DNA of 64,000 bases from Aureimonas sp. OT7 (GTDB taxonomy: Bacteria > Pseudomonadota > Alphaproteobacteria > Rhizobiales > Rhizobiaceae): NCBI RefSeq assembly GCF_014844055.1, contig NZ_CP062167.1, forward strand, positions 3,323,501 to 3,387,500, written 5' to 3'. Shown one piece after another: positions 27,024 to 35,813 of the stretch. Numbering within the stretch: the first letter of the stretch is position 1; each line of letters begins with the position of its first letter. Below the pieces are notes generated by a model, which did no database searches, was not told where the DNA came from, and saw only the letters and a program-made list of their open reading frames with translations. The position numbers were made by a program, and so were the translations under genes.

Positions 27024-28835
27024 TCAGCCGACCGTCGTGCGCAGCTTGCTCGTGGTCACATCGTCGACCGCCAGCGTGCCCGTGTCCGCGCCGCCGGTGA
27101 CGGCCACTCCGTAGACATCATGAGCGCGCGCGACCGTCAGCATGCCCTCGCGGACATCCTGCAGAACCAGGGCAGGGTCCCGAGCCGTCGGGGCGCCGTA
27201 GCCCCCGCCGCCCGCCGAGTAGGAGACGACCCGCTCGCCCGGCTGCAGGGTAACGGCATGGCATCCCGGCAGCTTGGTCAGGCTGCCGTCGAGCGCACGC
27301 TTGTAGGCCTGCGACAGGCCGCCTGCCCCACCGCCGACGGCGCCCGCGGCAGGATTGATCGTGCCGTCTGCCGTGTAGATCACCGTCATGGTGCAATCGT
27401 CTATGGGGCCGAACTCGGCCCGTATGGAGGGCGAGCCGCGAAAGGCGCCCGCGCCCTCCGTGTCCGCGACAAGGCGCCGCTCCTCCACGTAAAGCGGATG
27501 GTGAAGCTCATCCACCTCGATGCTGTCCTGACGGCACAGGCCGGCATTGCCGCTGTGGATGATCGTCATGAAACCGTCCGTGCGGGGGGTTCCCGCGCCG
27601 CCCGTCACGCCAAGGAAGACCTGATTGACAAAGCTTTCTCCGCTTCGCGGATCGACGCCGGAGATGACGCCCATGGCCGGCGGCATGATCGGCCCGGTCT
27701 CGGCCATGCCGAAGCCCGGGGCGATCTCGGCGACGCAGCGCTGGACGGCGGTCGAAACGCGGTCGGCAAGATTGGTGGTGGCGACCGAGCACGAGAACGG
27801 ATGCCGCGGAATGCCCACGACGCAGTTCTCGCGCAGGCGGATATCGATCCGCCGGAAGCTGCCGTCATTGGCCGGCACGCTATGATCCATGATCCCGTTG
27901 TAGATGCCGATCATCGCGGCGGTCCGCGAGCATCCCTCCGACAGGTTCAGACCGCAGGGCTGGCAGTCCATGTTGTCGGTCAGGTCGATCGTGATCCGGC
28001 CACTGTCGGCATCCACCTCCACGGTGACGGTGATGGGGATGCCGTTCGGCACGCCGGGAAACGGATCGTGCGCCGAGGCGATCGACGCCCTGCCGGACGG
28101 CAGGCGCCTGATGGCCTGGACCATCTTGTCCTCGGAATAGTCGAACCAGGATTGGGCGTACTCCTCCAGCGCATCCCAGCCAAGCTCCGCACCGAGTTCC
28201 AAAAGCTCCCGCTCGCCGATACGCACCGCGCCCAGCGTGGCAAGGTAGTCGCCCCACCACTGCTCCGACACCCGGATACGCGCGCGGCACATCCGCACCA
28301 GATCCTGATTGTCCGTGTAGTCGGACTGAATCTTGGCTGCCGAGAAGATCAGCGCGCCCTCTTCGAACACATCGGATGCGTCGCCCATATAGGTGGTGGG
28401 CTTGGAGTTGCCGCAATCGGCCTGATGCGCCTTGGCCAGAACGAAGAAACGCACCGTCCCGCCATCGTCCACCACCGGAACGATGAGGCAGTGGTCGGCC
28501 GCGTGGGAGTTGCCTTCATAGGGGCTGTTGTGCAGGAAGCAGTCGCCCTGCCTGAGCACCGGGTGATAGGCCTTCACCGCCTGGCACATCAGATCCGGCC
28601 CAATCAGCGTGTGGATGGGCAGGCTCTCGGCCGATGCAAGAAGTCGGCAATCCGCCGTCAGGATGACGCAGGAAAAGTCGTGCGCCGTGTTCAGGACGCC
28701 CGAGCGGGCCGTCCGGAACAGAGTGTTCTGCATCTTGCGGGCGATGCTTTCCATGCGATTGGACACGATGGCCATACGCACGCCCGAAGACGATGCCTTG
28801 CTGTCCATCTGTGCCGATTTTGCCAATGCGCTCAT
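27024..28835 (-). CDS. Hydantoinase B/oxoprolinase-family subunit (HyuB-like, second copy)
   Basis: 603-residue protein of the hydantoinase_B family, the partner of HyuA in ATP-dependent hydantoinases, 5-oxoprolinase and the acetone/acetophenone carboxylases. Typical segments: NTAHDFSCVILTADCRLLA, FLHNSPYEGNSHAADH, TYMGDASDVFEEGALIF and VVSYSAGGGGYG. It is a close paralogue, equal in length, of the subunit encoded directly upstream and overlaps it by four bases (ATGA). The start at 28835 is set by that overlap. The ring or carbonyl substrate is unknown. Confidence 0.9.
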   Translation of the reverse strand: MSALAKSAQMDSKASSSGVRMAIVSNRMESIARKMQNTLFRTARSGVLNTAHDFSCVILTADCRLLASAESLPIHTLIGPDLMCQAVKAYHPVLRQGDCFLHNSPYEGNSHAADHCLIVPVVDDGGTVRFFVLAKAHQADCGNSKPTTYMGDASDVFEEGALIFSAAKIQSDYTDNQDLVRMCRARIRVSEQWWGDYLATLGAVRIGERELLELGAELGWDALEEYAQSWFDYSEDKMVQAIRRLPSGRASIASAHDPFPGVPNGIPITVTVEVDADSGRITIDLTDNMDCQPCGLNLSEGCSRTAAMIGIYNGIMDHSVPANDGSFRRIDIRLRENCVVGIPRHPFSCSVATTNLADRVSTAVQRCVAEIAPGFGMAETGPIMPPAMGVISGVDPRSGESFVNQVFLGVTGGAGTPRTDGFMTIIHSGNAGLCRQDSIEVDELHHPLYVEERRLVADTEGAGAFRGSPSIRAEFGPIDDCTMTVIYTADGTINPAAGAVGGGAGGLSQAYKRALDGSLTKLPGCHAVTLQPGERVVSYSAGGGGYGAPTARDPALVLQDVREGMLTVARAHDVYGVAVTGGADTGTLAVDDVTTSKLRTTVG

Positions 28836-30643
28836 CGCCTTGCCTCCGCGTTGTCCCGCAGCGTCCGCGTGCGTGTCCAGTCGATATCGAGTGTGTCGTC
28901 GTCGGCAGAGCCCGTCGTGGCGACGCCATAGACGCTCTCTGCCCGCTCGGCCGAAATCCAGCGCTCTTTCAGGTCGTGCAGGACGCGGGCCGGATCGCGC
29001 GACAGAGGATCACCGTATCCGCCGCCGCCGGCCGAATAGGAGACGATGGTTTCACCCGTTTCCAGAACGGCGCCATAGCAGGCCGGCAGGGTCGTGATCC
29101 CGCCGTCCCGGCAGCGCTTGCCGGCCTTCACATTGCTGCCCGCGCCGCCGCCGCGGGCGCCCAGTGCCGGTGCGATGGTTCCATCGGCGGTGTAAAGCAC
29201 CTTGAGCGTGCAGCCCGGGATGGGTCCGAACTCGGCCCGCATCGACGGGGCGCCACGGAAGGTGCCCGGCCCTTCGCTGTCGGTCACGATCATCCGGCCG
29301 GTGATCTCGATCGGATGGTGAAGCTCGTCGACCTCGATGCAGTCGAGATGGCACATGCCCGCATTGCCGACATGGATGATCGACAGGAAGCCGTCCGTGA
29401 CGGGCGTTCCGGCCCCGCCGGAAATGCCGATATGCACCTGATTGACGAAGGGCTCGTCGTCATGGCGCGGATCGGTGCCGGAGATGACACCCATGGCCGG
29501 CGGCATGATCGGGCCCGTCTCGGCCTGTCCGAAGCCGGGAGCGATCTCGGCGATGGCGCGCTGGATCGGGTTGGCGACGCGGTCGGCCAGGTTCGTCGTG
29601 GCCACCGAGCAGGATGCCGGGTGCCGGGGTATGCCGACTGCACAATTTTCCCGCAACTGCACTTCGATGCGCCGGAAGCTGCCGGCGTTTACCGGCACGG
29701 TATGGTCGACCAATCCGTTGTAGATGGCCACCATCGCCGCGCTCATGGCCGTGCCCTCCGTCAGGTTGAGGCCGCAGGGCTGGCAGTCCGGGTTGTCGCG
29801 CAGGTCGACGCGGATCATCGCGGCCTCGCGGTCCACCTCGACGGTCGCCTTGACGGGGATGCCGTCCGGTACGCCTGGGAACGGATCGTGCCCCGACGTC
29901 ACGACGGTGCGTCCGCCCGGCAGGCGTGCGATCGCATCGACCATCTTGCGTTCGGAATAGTCGAACCAGGATTCGGCATAGGCCTCCAGCACGTCCCAGC
30001 CGAAGCTCTGGCCCAGCTCCAGCATCTCACGCTCGCCGATCCGGACCGAGCCGAGGGTGGCCAGGTAGTCGCCCCACCACTGTTCCGGCACGCGAATGCG
30101 CGCCCGGCACATGCGGATGAGATCCTCGTTGTCGCGGTAGTCCGTCTGGATCCGCGCCGCCGAAAAGATGAGCGCGCCCTCCTCGAAGACATCCGCCACA
30201 TCGCCGACATAGGTCGTTGGCTTGGAATTCCCGCAATCGGCCTGATGCGCCTTGGCCAGCACGAAGAAGCGCAGCACGCCGTCGTCATCGACGACCGGCA
30301 CGATCAGGCAATGGTCGGCGGCGTGGGAATTGCCTTCATAGGGACTGTTGTGGAGGAAACAGTCTCCACGCCTCAGGTCCGGGTGATAGTGCTTGACGGT
30401 ACGGCACATGATGTCCGGGCCGGATAGCGTATGACTGGGCAGGCTTTCGGCCGCCGCCAGAAGCCTGCAATCCGCAGTCAGGATCACGCAGGAGAAGTCA
30501 TGCGCCGTGTTCAGGATGCCCGAGCGGGCAGTCCGGAACAGGGTATTCTGCATCTTGCGGGCAATGCTGTCGAGGCGGCTGGCCAGGATCGCCGTCTTGA
30601 CGCCGTCGGTCCGCTGCCGTGTCTGGTATGTATCCATGTCCAT
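28832..30643 (-). CDS. Hydantoinase B/oxoprolinase-family subunit (HyuB-like, first copy)
   Basis: 603-residue HyuB-like protein. It shares long identical stretches with the following gene product (for example IARKMQNTLFRTARSG and DCFLHNSPYEGNSHAADHC), so the two arose by tandem duplication and then diverged, most clearly at both ends. With HyuA (encoded six bases upstream) it forms the A-B-B' set. Retention of both copies at equal length suggests a hetero-oligomer or two substrates. Acetophenone carboxylase is a precedent for duplicated HyuA/HyuB subunits in one enzyme. Confidence 0.9.
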   Translation of the reverse strand: MDMDTYQTRQRTDGVKTAILASRLDSIARKMQNTLFRTARSGILNTAHDFSCVILTADCRLLAAAESLPSHTLSGPDIMCRTVKHYHPDLRRGDCFLHNSPYEGNSHAADHCLIVPVVDDDGVLRFFVLAKAHQADCGNSKPTTYVGDVADVFEEGALIFSAARIQTDYRDNEDLIRMCRARIRVPEQWWGDYLATLGSVRIGEREMLELGQSFGWDVLEAYAESWFDYSERKMVDAIARLPGGRTVVTSGHDPFPGVPDGIPVKATVEVDREAAMIRVDLRDNPDCQPCGLNLTEGTAMSAAMVAIYNGLVDHTVPVNAGSFRRIEVQLRENCAVGIPRHPASCSVATTNLADRVANPIQRAIAEIAPGFGQAETGPIMPPAMGVISGTDPRHDDEPFVNQVHIGISGGAGTPVTDGFLSIIHVGNAGMCHLDCIEVDELHHPIEITGRMIVTDSEGPGTFRGAPSMRAEFGPIPGCTLKVLYTADGTIAPALGARGGGAGSNVKAGKRCRDGGITTLPACYGAVLETGETIVSYSAGGGGYGDPLSRDPARVLHDLKERWISAERAESVYGVATTGSADDDTLDIDWTRTRTLRDNAEARR

Positions 30644-30649
30644 GCCCTC

Positions 30650-32707
30650 CTAGAAGGTGATCCGAAGGCCGCCGCCCTCGGTCCGCCGCGCCTGGGTATC
30701 GGGATCGACGACGACCGTGGTGAACGAGGATTCGATGATGGCCGGACCATTGACGAGAACGTCCGATTCCATGGCCTCGAAGCGGACCACCTCGGCGTCC
30801 GTCCAGCCCGTCTGGCTGAAATAGACCGGGCGTTGGGGCTGGCCCGACAGGCCGGGGCGTGTGGGAAGCTGGCCCGTGCCGCCGCTGCGAATCCGGCACT
30901 TCACCTTGGCGCGCCAGGTGACGAACTCGATCTCCGAATGCGGATCGGAAATCTCGAAGATCGTCATATGCGTCCGGTGGAACGCGTCCTTCAGCGCCGA
31001 TAGTTCCGCTTCGTCGGTGATGCGGCTGCCGGCCAGCGGCACCTCGATCTCCCAGATCTGGTGGATGTAGCGCGCCTCCACGAAATACTCGATCTCGACG
31101 TCCAGGGCGTCGGCGCCCGGCCCGTCGGCGAATGCACGGCACTTCTGCTCGAGTTCGGCCAGCACCCCGTTGACGGCCTCGAAGGCAAAACGCTTGCTGG
31201 TCGTGTATTGCATGCGCGCGTAATCGGACGAGATCTCCGACATCAGCGCGCCTGCGGCCGACAGGACTGAGCCGGCCTCGGGAATGAGGACACCGGCGCA
31301 ACCGAGCCGCCGGCCGACTGCAACGGCGTTGAGCCCGGCCGCTCCGCCACCGCCGATCAGAACCGCCGTAGACGGATCGATCCCCTGGTTGACGGTGATT
31401 TCGTCGATCGCGCCCACCATCTTCTCGGTGGCCAGTGTCAGCACCGCGGAGGCGGCCTCCTCCACGCTCAGCCCCAGCTTGTCGGCAACCTTGTCGCGTA
31501 GCGCGGCGCGCGCGGCCTCGCGGTCCAGCACCATCGTGCCGCCCAAAAAGAAGTGCGGGTCGATATAGCCGAGGATGATGGAGCAGTCCGTGACGGTCGG
31601 CTCCGTACCGCCCTTGCCATAGGCCACGGGACCGGGGGTCGAGCCCGCGCTGCGCGGGCCGACACGCAGCAGGCCCCCCTCGTCCACCCAGGCGATGGAC
31701 CCTCCGCCGGCGCCGATGCTTTTCACGTCGACCGAGGGAAAGCCGGTCATGTGTCCACGGAAACGCTGGCCGATCCAGGTTTCGCGCGTCCACGGAATAC
31801 GGCCGTCGCGCACCAGGCTCACATCGTAGGTGGTGCCGCCCGTATCGGCGACTATGGCGGGCGCGCCGTCGAAGTCGCGGCTGGAATAGAAGCGCCCGGC
31901 GACCGGCGCCATCGCAGGCCCCGAGTTGATCGAATGGATGGGCGCACGGGCCACGGCTTCGGCGTCCATGATGCCGCCGCCCGAGGTCACCATCAGTGTC
32001 CGGCCGCTGAAGCCGGCGTCCCGCAGCCGGCGGGTCAGACTGTCCAGATAATCGAACATCAGCGGCTTCAGCGATGCGTCGATGACCGTGGCCGAGGCGC
32101 GCCGATACTCGCGCAGGGTCGGGTTGAGGGCATGGGACAGTGTGAAGGGAACACCCGGAAAATGCTCTTCCAGAAGCTCGCCGACCCGCTTCTCATGCGC
32201 GTCATTGACGATGGACCAGAGCAGGCACACCCCGACGGCTTCCACCTTCAGCGCCTTCAGCTTTTCGATGATGGCGATGACGGCCGCCTCGTCCAGTTCC
32301 TTGCGGACCGCACCGTCCGCCGCGATGCGCCCGGGAACCTCGAAGGTCAGGCGGCGGGGGACATAAGGCTCGGGATAGGAGACCGAAAAATTAAAAGGCT
32401 CGATACGGCCGCCTTCACGGATCACGAGCACGTCCGGGTGCCCTTCCGTGGTCAGGAATGCCGTCCTGGCGGTGTTGCCGGTCAATATCGCGTTGATCGC
32501 CCGCGTCGTGCCGTGGATGAATGCTTCCGCCCGGCCAAGGAAGGTTGACAGGTTTTCGCCCGCATCCTCGGCGGCAAGTGCCAATGCATTCAGCACTCCG
32601 CGCACCGGGTCATCAGGTGTCGTGGACGATTTGAACAGGCGGATAGTCTCCCCGTCCTCGACGACGAGATCCGTGAAAGTGCCACCGGTGTCGCATGCAA
32701 GCCGCAT
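30650..32707 (-). CDS. Hydantoinase A/oxoprolinase-family ATPase subunit (HyuA-like)
   Basis: 685-residue HyuA-like protein of the sugar kinase/actin ATPase fold. The N-terminal phosphate loop MRLACDTGGTFTDLVV, the internal ADTGGTTYDVSLV loop and the GGGGAAGLNAVAVGRRLG motif are intact. It phosphorylates a lactam, hydantoin or ketone oxygen for hydrolysis or carboxylation by the B subunit. ATG 32707 is preferred over 32737 because GAGGAAA lies six bases upstream. First gene of the leftward hyuA-hyuB-hyuB' operon; the palindrome CTGTGATCACAG is about 49 bases upstream, shared with the divergent chaperonin gene. Confidence 0.92.
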   Translation of the reverse strand: MRLACDTGGTFTDLVVEDGETIRLFKSSTTPDDPVRGVLNALALAAEDAGENLSTFLGRAEAFIHGTTRAINAILTGNTARTAFLTTEGHPDVLVIREGGRIEPFNFSVSYPEPYVPRRLTFEVPGRIAADGAVRKELDEAAVIAIIEKLKALKVEAVGVCLLWSIVNDAHEKRVGELLEEHFPGVPFTLSHALNPTLREYRRASATVIDASLKPLMFDYLDSLTRRLRDAGFSGRTLMVTSGGGIMDAEAVARAPIHSINSGPAMAPVAGRFYSSRDFDGAPAIVADTGGTTYDVSLVRDGRIPWTRETWIGQRFRGHMTGFPSVDVKSIGAGGGSIAWVDEGGLLRVGPRSAGSTPGPVAYGKGGTEPTVTDCSIILGYIDPHFFLGGTMVLDREAARAALRDKVADKLGLSVEEAASAVLTLATEKMVGAIDEITVNQGIDPSTAVLIGGGGAAGLNAVAVGRRLGCAGVLIPEAGSVLSAAGALMSEISSDYARMQYTTSKRFAFEAVNGVLAELEQKCRAFADGPGADALDVEIEYFVEARYIHQIWEIEVPLAGSRITDEAELSALKDAFHRTHMTIFEISDPHSEIEFVTWRAKVKCRIRSGGTGQLPTRPGLSGQPQRPVYFSQTGWTDAEVVRFEAMESDVLVNGPAIIESSFTTVVVDPDTQARRTEGGGLRITF

Positions 32708-32755
32708 TTTGATTTCCTCGAAGACAGGGTCAGACATCAGACGATGAGACAGGAA

Positions 32756-32767
32756 CTGTGATCACAG
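32756..32767. promoter_or_regulatory. CTGTGATCACAG palindrome between hyuA and the chaperonin gene
   Basis: Perfect 12-base palindrome in the 123-base divergent region. An identical copy with the same flanking bases (A on each side) lies at 34582 before the ABC operon. Likely operator for one regulator, plausibly the GntR/FCD protein encoded at 40845, controlling both transcription units. Confidence 0.6.
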
Positions 32768-32830
32768 AATTGCCTGCGTGGACCTCTTATGCAAAACTCA
32801 TGCCATTCAAGCTTCTGGAGGTGGTGCGGT

Positions 32831-34405
32831 ATGACATCCAATCGAGTGACGGAGCAGAACGAAGCCGCCGCACGCAGGCGCATTCTGTGCGGGACTCGGC
32901 TTCTGGCCGGTATGGTCGCAACCTCCATCGGCCCGGCCGGGCGCTCGGTCGTTGCAGGCCGCCAACATGCGCGGCCGCAACTGGTCCGTGGGGGCTATAC
33001 GATTGCCAAGGAGTTGGAGGGCCTGCCGGGCGGTGCGCGCACCGGCGTCACCATGCTGCGGGAGATGGCCTGGCGCATCCAGGACGATACGGGAGACGGA
33101 ACCTCCACAGGCATCCTCATTGCGCATCGCATGGCCCGGGCGCTGGACCGGGCCCTGGCTAGCGGCGCCTTGCACAGCGCCATTCTGGAGCGCACGGCAA
33201 AGCATGCGGAGGACGTCACCCGCGCCTTGCGTGACGGCGCCTGGACCCTACCGAGCGCGGCGACACTACGGGACATCGCCATCCGCGCGGCCGGCGACGA
33301 CGAAACGATCGGCGGACTGGTCGCGGATGCGGATCGCCAGGCGGGCGAAGGTGGGCTCGTGATCGTCGAAACGTCGAAGGCGAGCGAGGACCGCGTCGAC
33401 GTTGCGAGGGGATTGCATTTCGATACGAAGCCCTTGTCCGCGCATCTGTTCGACGATCCGCTCAAGCAGACCAGCACGTTGACGCGACCCCTTATCCTTC
33501 TCCACCATGGCGGTATCGGAAGCCTGTCGGACATTGCCCCCGTCCTGGAGATGATCGCCCGCTCGGACCGCAGCCTGCTGATTGTTGCGGACGAGATCCT
33601 CGACGAAGCCATGGCCACGCTCGTCATCAACAAGCGGCGCGGCGGACTACGCGTCGCAGCCGTCAAATCCCCCGGGAACGGGCTCTGGCGCCTTCCGATG
33701 ATGGAGGATATCGCCACCGCAACGGGCGGACATGTCTTGTCACCCCTGCTCGGCACCAGCCTGTCGAGCCTGTCGCCATCCATGCTGGGGCAGGCAGACT
33801 CTGCCATCGTCGGGCGCGACCGCGTCACGCTGCACGGCAGCGTGGGCGCGGCAGACGCCATCGCGCAGCGGTGCGAGGCGATCCGGCATCAGATCGAGGC
33901 AGAGCGCTCCCTTTCCCTCGATCGGGATCTGCATCGCCTGCGTCTTGCGCGCCTTGCCGGCGGCGTGGCGCGGATAGAGGTGGGCGGACGCACCGAGACC
34001 GAGCAGGAATGGCGCGAAAGGGCCGCTATCCGGGCCGCGGCAGCCATAAGGGCAGCGCGCGGCGGCGGCCTTTGCAGCGGCGGCGGAAGCGCCCTGATCC
34101 GCGCCGGCGAAGCGGCGGACGCAGCCCTGCGCAAGGATGAGGTCGGGCGCGCGGTCTCGGCCGTCTTTCGCGATGGCCTGACGGCGCCCACAATCGCCAT
34201 CTGCGACAATGCCGGCCTGGACGGCAGGGCCATCGCGGATCTGGCGCGACGAAGCGACGGCAGCGCCTTCGACATCAGGGCCCGGCGCTTCGTCAGCACG
34301 GATGCGCTGGCCGAGCCTGCAAGCGTCTATGAATCCGCAGTGCGCTCCGCCGTCTCGACCGCCACCGCCATCGCCAGCATTAGCCGCAGCGTGATGCGGG
34401 CCTGA
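32831..34405 (+). CDS. Divergent GroEL-like (Cpn60-family) chaperonin
   Basis: 524-residue Cpn60 homologue, near GroEL length but strongly diverged. Group I motifs remain at the N terminus: SIGPAGRSVV, YTIAKELE and TGDGTSTGILIA, containing the nucleotide-binding GDGT; toward the C terminus GGGSALIRAGEAADAAL aligns with GroEL GGGVALIRV. Odd: the helix before that motif (RAAIRAAAAIRAARGG) has no acidic residue where GroEL has catalytic Asp398, and the Gly-Met tail is missing (ends SRSVMRA). ATG 32831 follows TGGAGGTGG. Standing alone, with no groES, divergent from the hydantoinase operon and sharing its operator, it is probably a dedicated folding factor for that enzyme. Confidence 0.85.
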   Translation: MTSNRVTEQNEAAARRRILCGTRLLAGMVATSIGPAGRSVVAGRQHARPQLVRGGYTIAKELEGLPGGARTGVTMLREMAWRIQDDTGDGTSTGILIAHRMARALDRALASGALHSAILERTAKHAEDVTRALRDGAWTLPSAATLRDIAIRAAGDDETIGGLVADADRQAGEGGLVIVETSKASEDRVDVARGLHFDTKPLSAHLFDDPLKQTSTLTRPLILLHHGGIGSLSDIAPVLEMIARSDRSLLIVADEILDEAMATLVINKRRGGLRVAAVKSPGNGLWRLPMMEDIATATGGHVLSPLLGTSLSSLSPSMLGQADSAIVGRDRVTLHGSVGAADAIAQRCEAIRHQIEAERSLSLDRDLHRLRLARLAGGVARIEVGGRTETEQEWRERAAIRAAAAIRAARGGGLCSGGGSALIRAGEAADAALRKDEVGRAVSAVFRDGLTAPTIAICDNAGLDGRAIADLARRSDGSAFDIRARRFVSTDALAEPASVYESAVRSAVSTATAIASISRSVMRA

Positions 34406-34581
34406 AGGGCAGTGCCCCGTACCGAATGCGACACCTGGACGCTGCATCGCATAGCACATGCCTAATATTTAGACACAACTTCTTATTGACTTAAATTTAG
34501 TCCGTTCCTGTGCTTAGCCCTGATTTGCAGGCTTCCCAGGCGCGACCCGGGTCCAGCCGAGTTGGCACGGCGATTGCAAGA

Positions 34582-34593
34582 CTGTGATCACAG
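34582..34593. promoter_or_regulatory. CTGTGATCACAG palindrome upstream of the polyamine-type ABC operon
   Basis: Identical to the site at 32756, here 31 bases before the ATPase start. A TTGACT box (about 34485) and the AT-rich TAAATTTA palindrome lie further upstream and may be the promoter. Confidence 0.6.
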
Positions 34594-34624
34594 ATTTCGT
34601 GCTCGACCAATGTATGAGGCACCC

Positions 34625-35740
34625 ATGCTGGACGACTCGGCGCATGCCTTCGGCGTCAACCCCGCACACCCCCCTATCCTGGAGGTGGTCGACGCCATCC
34701 ACGCCTATGACGGGTTCGTGGCGCTGGACAATGTTTCTCTGGTTGCGGGCCAAGGCGAGTTCCTGACGATCCTGGGTGAAAGCGGCTCCGGCAAGACGAC
34801 CCTTCTGCGGCTCATCTCCGGCCTGGAAACACCCTACAGGATCGGGGCGCTCAGACTGGAGGGCGTCGATGTCAGCGCGGTGCCGGCCTTTCGGCGCAAC
34901 TGCACGACGGTCTTCCAGAACTACGCTCTTTTCCCGCATATGTCGGTCGGCGAGAACGTGGAGTACGGGCTGAAGGTGCGCGCCGTTCCGGCCGCGGAAC
35001 GGCGGCAGCGGGCCGAAGACGCGCTGAAGCTGGTTCAGCTCGACGGGACCTATGATCGCCGCGTGCACCAATTGTCCGGCGGCCAGCGGCAGCGCGTGGC
35101 GCTGGCGCGCGCGCTGGTGCCGCGTCCCTCGGTCCTGTTGCTGGACGAGCCCCTCGGCGCGCTGGACGAAAAGCTTCGGCTGGACATGCAGGTAGAGCTG
35201 ATGGCGCTTCACAAGCAACTCGGCATGACCTTCATCTATATCACGCATAGCCAGGAAGAGGCGCTCACCATGAGCGACCGGATCATCCTGATGCGCAAGG
35301 GCAAGATCGAACAGTCCGGCCCTCCGGCCGAGATTTTCGATCGCCCGGTGTCGGGCTTCGCGGCGCGCTTCATGGGCGTGGACAACTGCCTCGATGCGAC
35401 GCTGGTATCCGCATCCGCCGACCGTGTCGCCGCGCGGATCGGCGATACGGTGATCGAAGGCCGCTGGTCCGGTCGCAGCCAGCCGATGCCCGGCCAGAGC
35501 GTTGCGGTTGCAACCCGCGCCGAGTGGCTGCGTATCGGCGATACGCCGCCCGTCGGCGACGATGTCAACGTCCTCCCCTGCACCGCAGCCGAGGCGATCT
35601 ACAAGGGCAAATATCTGGACAGGACGGTTTCGACCGCCGTCGGCGACCTGAAGGCCCGCATATGGGACGTCGCAGCCATGAGCCCGAACCCCTCCTTCGT
35701 CTGGTGGAAGAAGGACGACTGCATCTTGATGGACCCTTGA
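34625..35740 (+). CDS. Spermidine/putrescine-type ABC transporter ATPase (PotA-like)
   Basis: 371 residues. ABC domain with Walker A GESGSGKTT, signature LSGGQRQR, Walker B VLLLDEPLGALDEK, followed by a C-terminal TOBE-like region (from about 285), as in PotA and other CUT1-type ATPases. ATG 34625 is chosen because GAGG lies six bases upstream; in-frame ATG 34610 and TTG 34562 are alternatives, the latter overlapping the operator. First gene of an operon ATPase - binding protein - two permeases - aminotransferase - exporter - regulator. Confidence 0.9.
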   Translation: MLDDSAHAFGVNPAHPPILEVVDAIHAYDGFVALDNVSLVAGQGEFLTILGESGSGKTTLLRLISGLETPYRIGALRLEGVDVSAVPAFRRNCTTVFQNYALFPHMSVGENVEYGLKVRAVPAAERRQRAEDALKLVQLDGTYDRRVHQLSGGQRQRVALARALVPRPSVLLLDEPLGALDEKLRLDMQVELMALHKQLGMTFIYITHSQEEALTMSDRIILMRKGKIEQSGPPAEIFDRPVSGFAARFMGVDNCLDATLVSASADRVAARIGDTVIEGRWSGRSQPMPGQSVAVATRAEWLRIGDTPPVGDDVNVLPCTAAEAIYKGKYLDRTVSTAVGDLKARIWDVAAMSPNPSFVWWKKDDCILMDP

Positions 35741-35813
35741 GGCCATCGTCCACCGATCCCGTTCATTGACGCAGCATCTCCGCACCCCCGCGGATCTTTT
35801 CCGGAGAAATACG

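Noticed and set aside
27120..30427. Two long plus-strand frames (603 and 544 codons) opposite the hydantoinase B genes
   Set aside because: They mirror the two HyuB genes and resemble each other only because those genes are paralogues. Composition is His/Arg/Asp-rich with no domain.
32831..34405. Housekeeping groEL
   Set aside because: No groES upstream, highly diverged sequence, missing catalytic Asp and missing Gly-Met tail.
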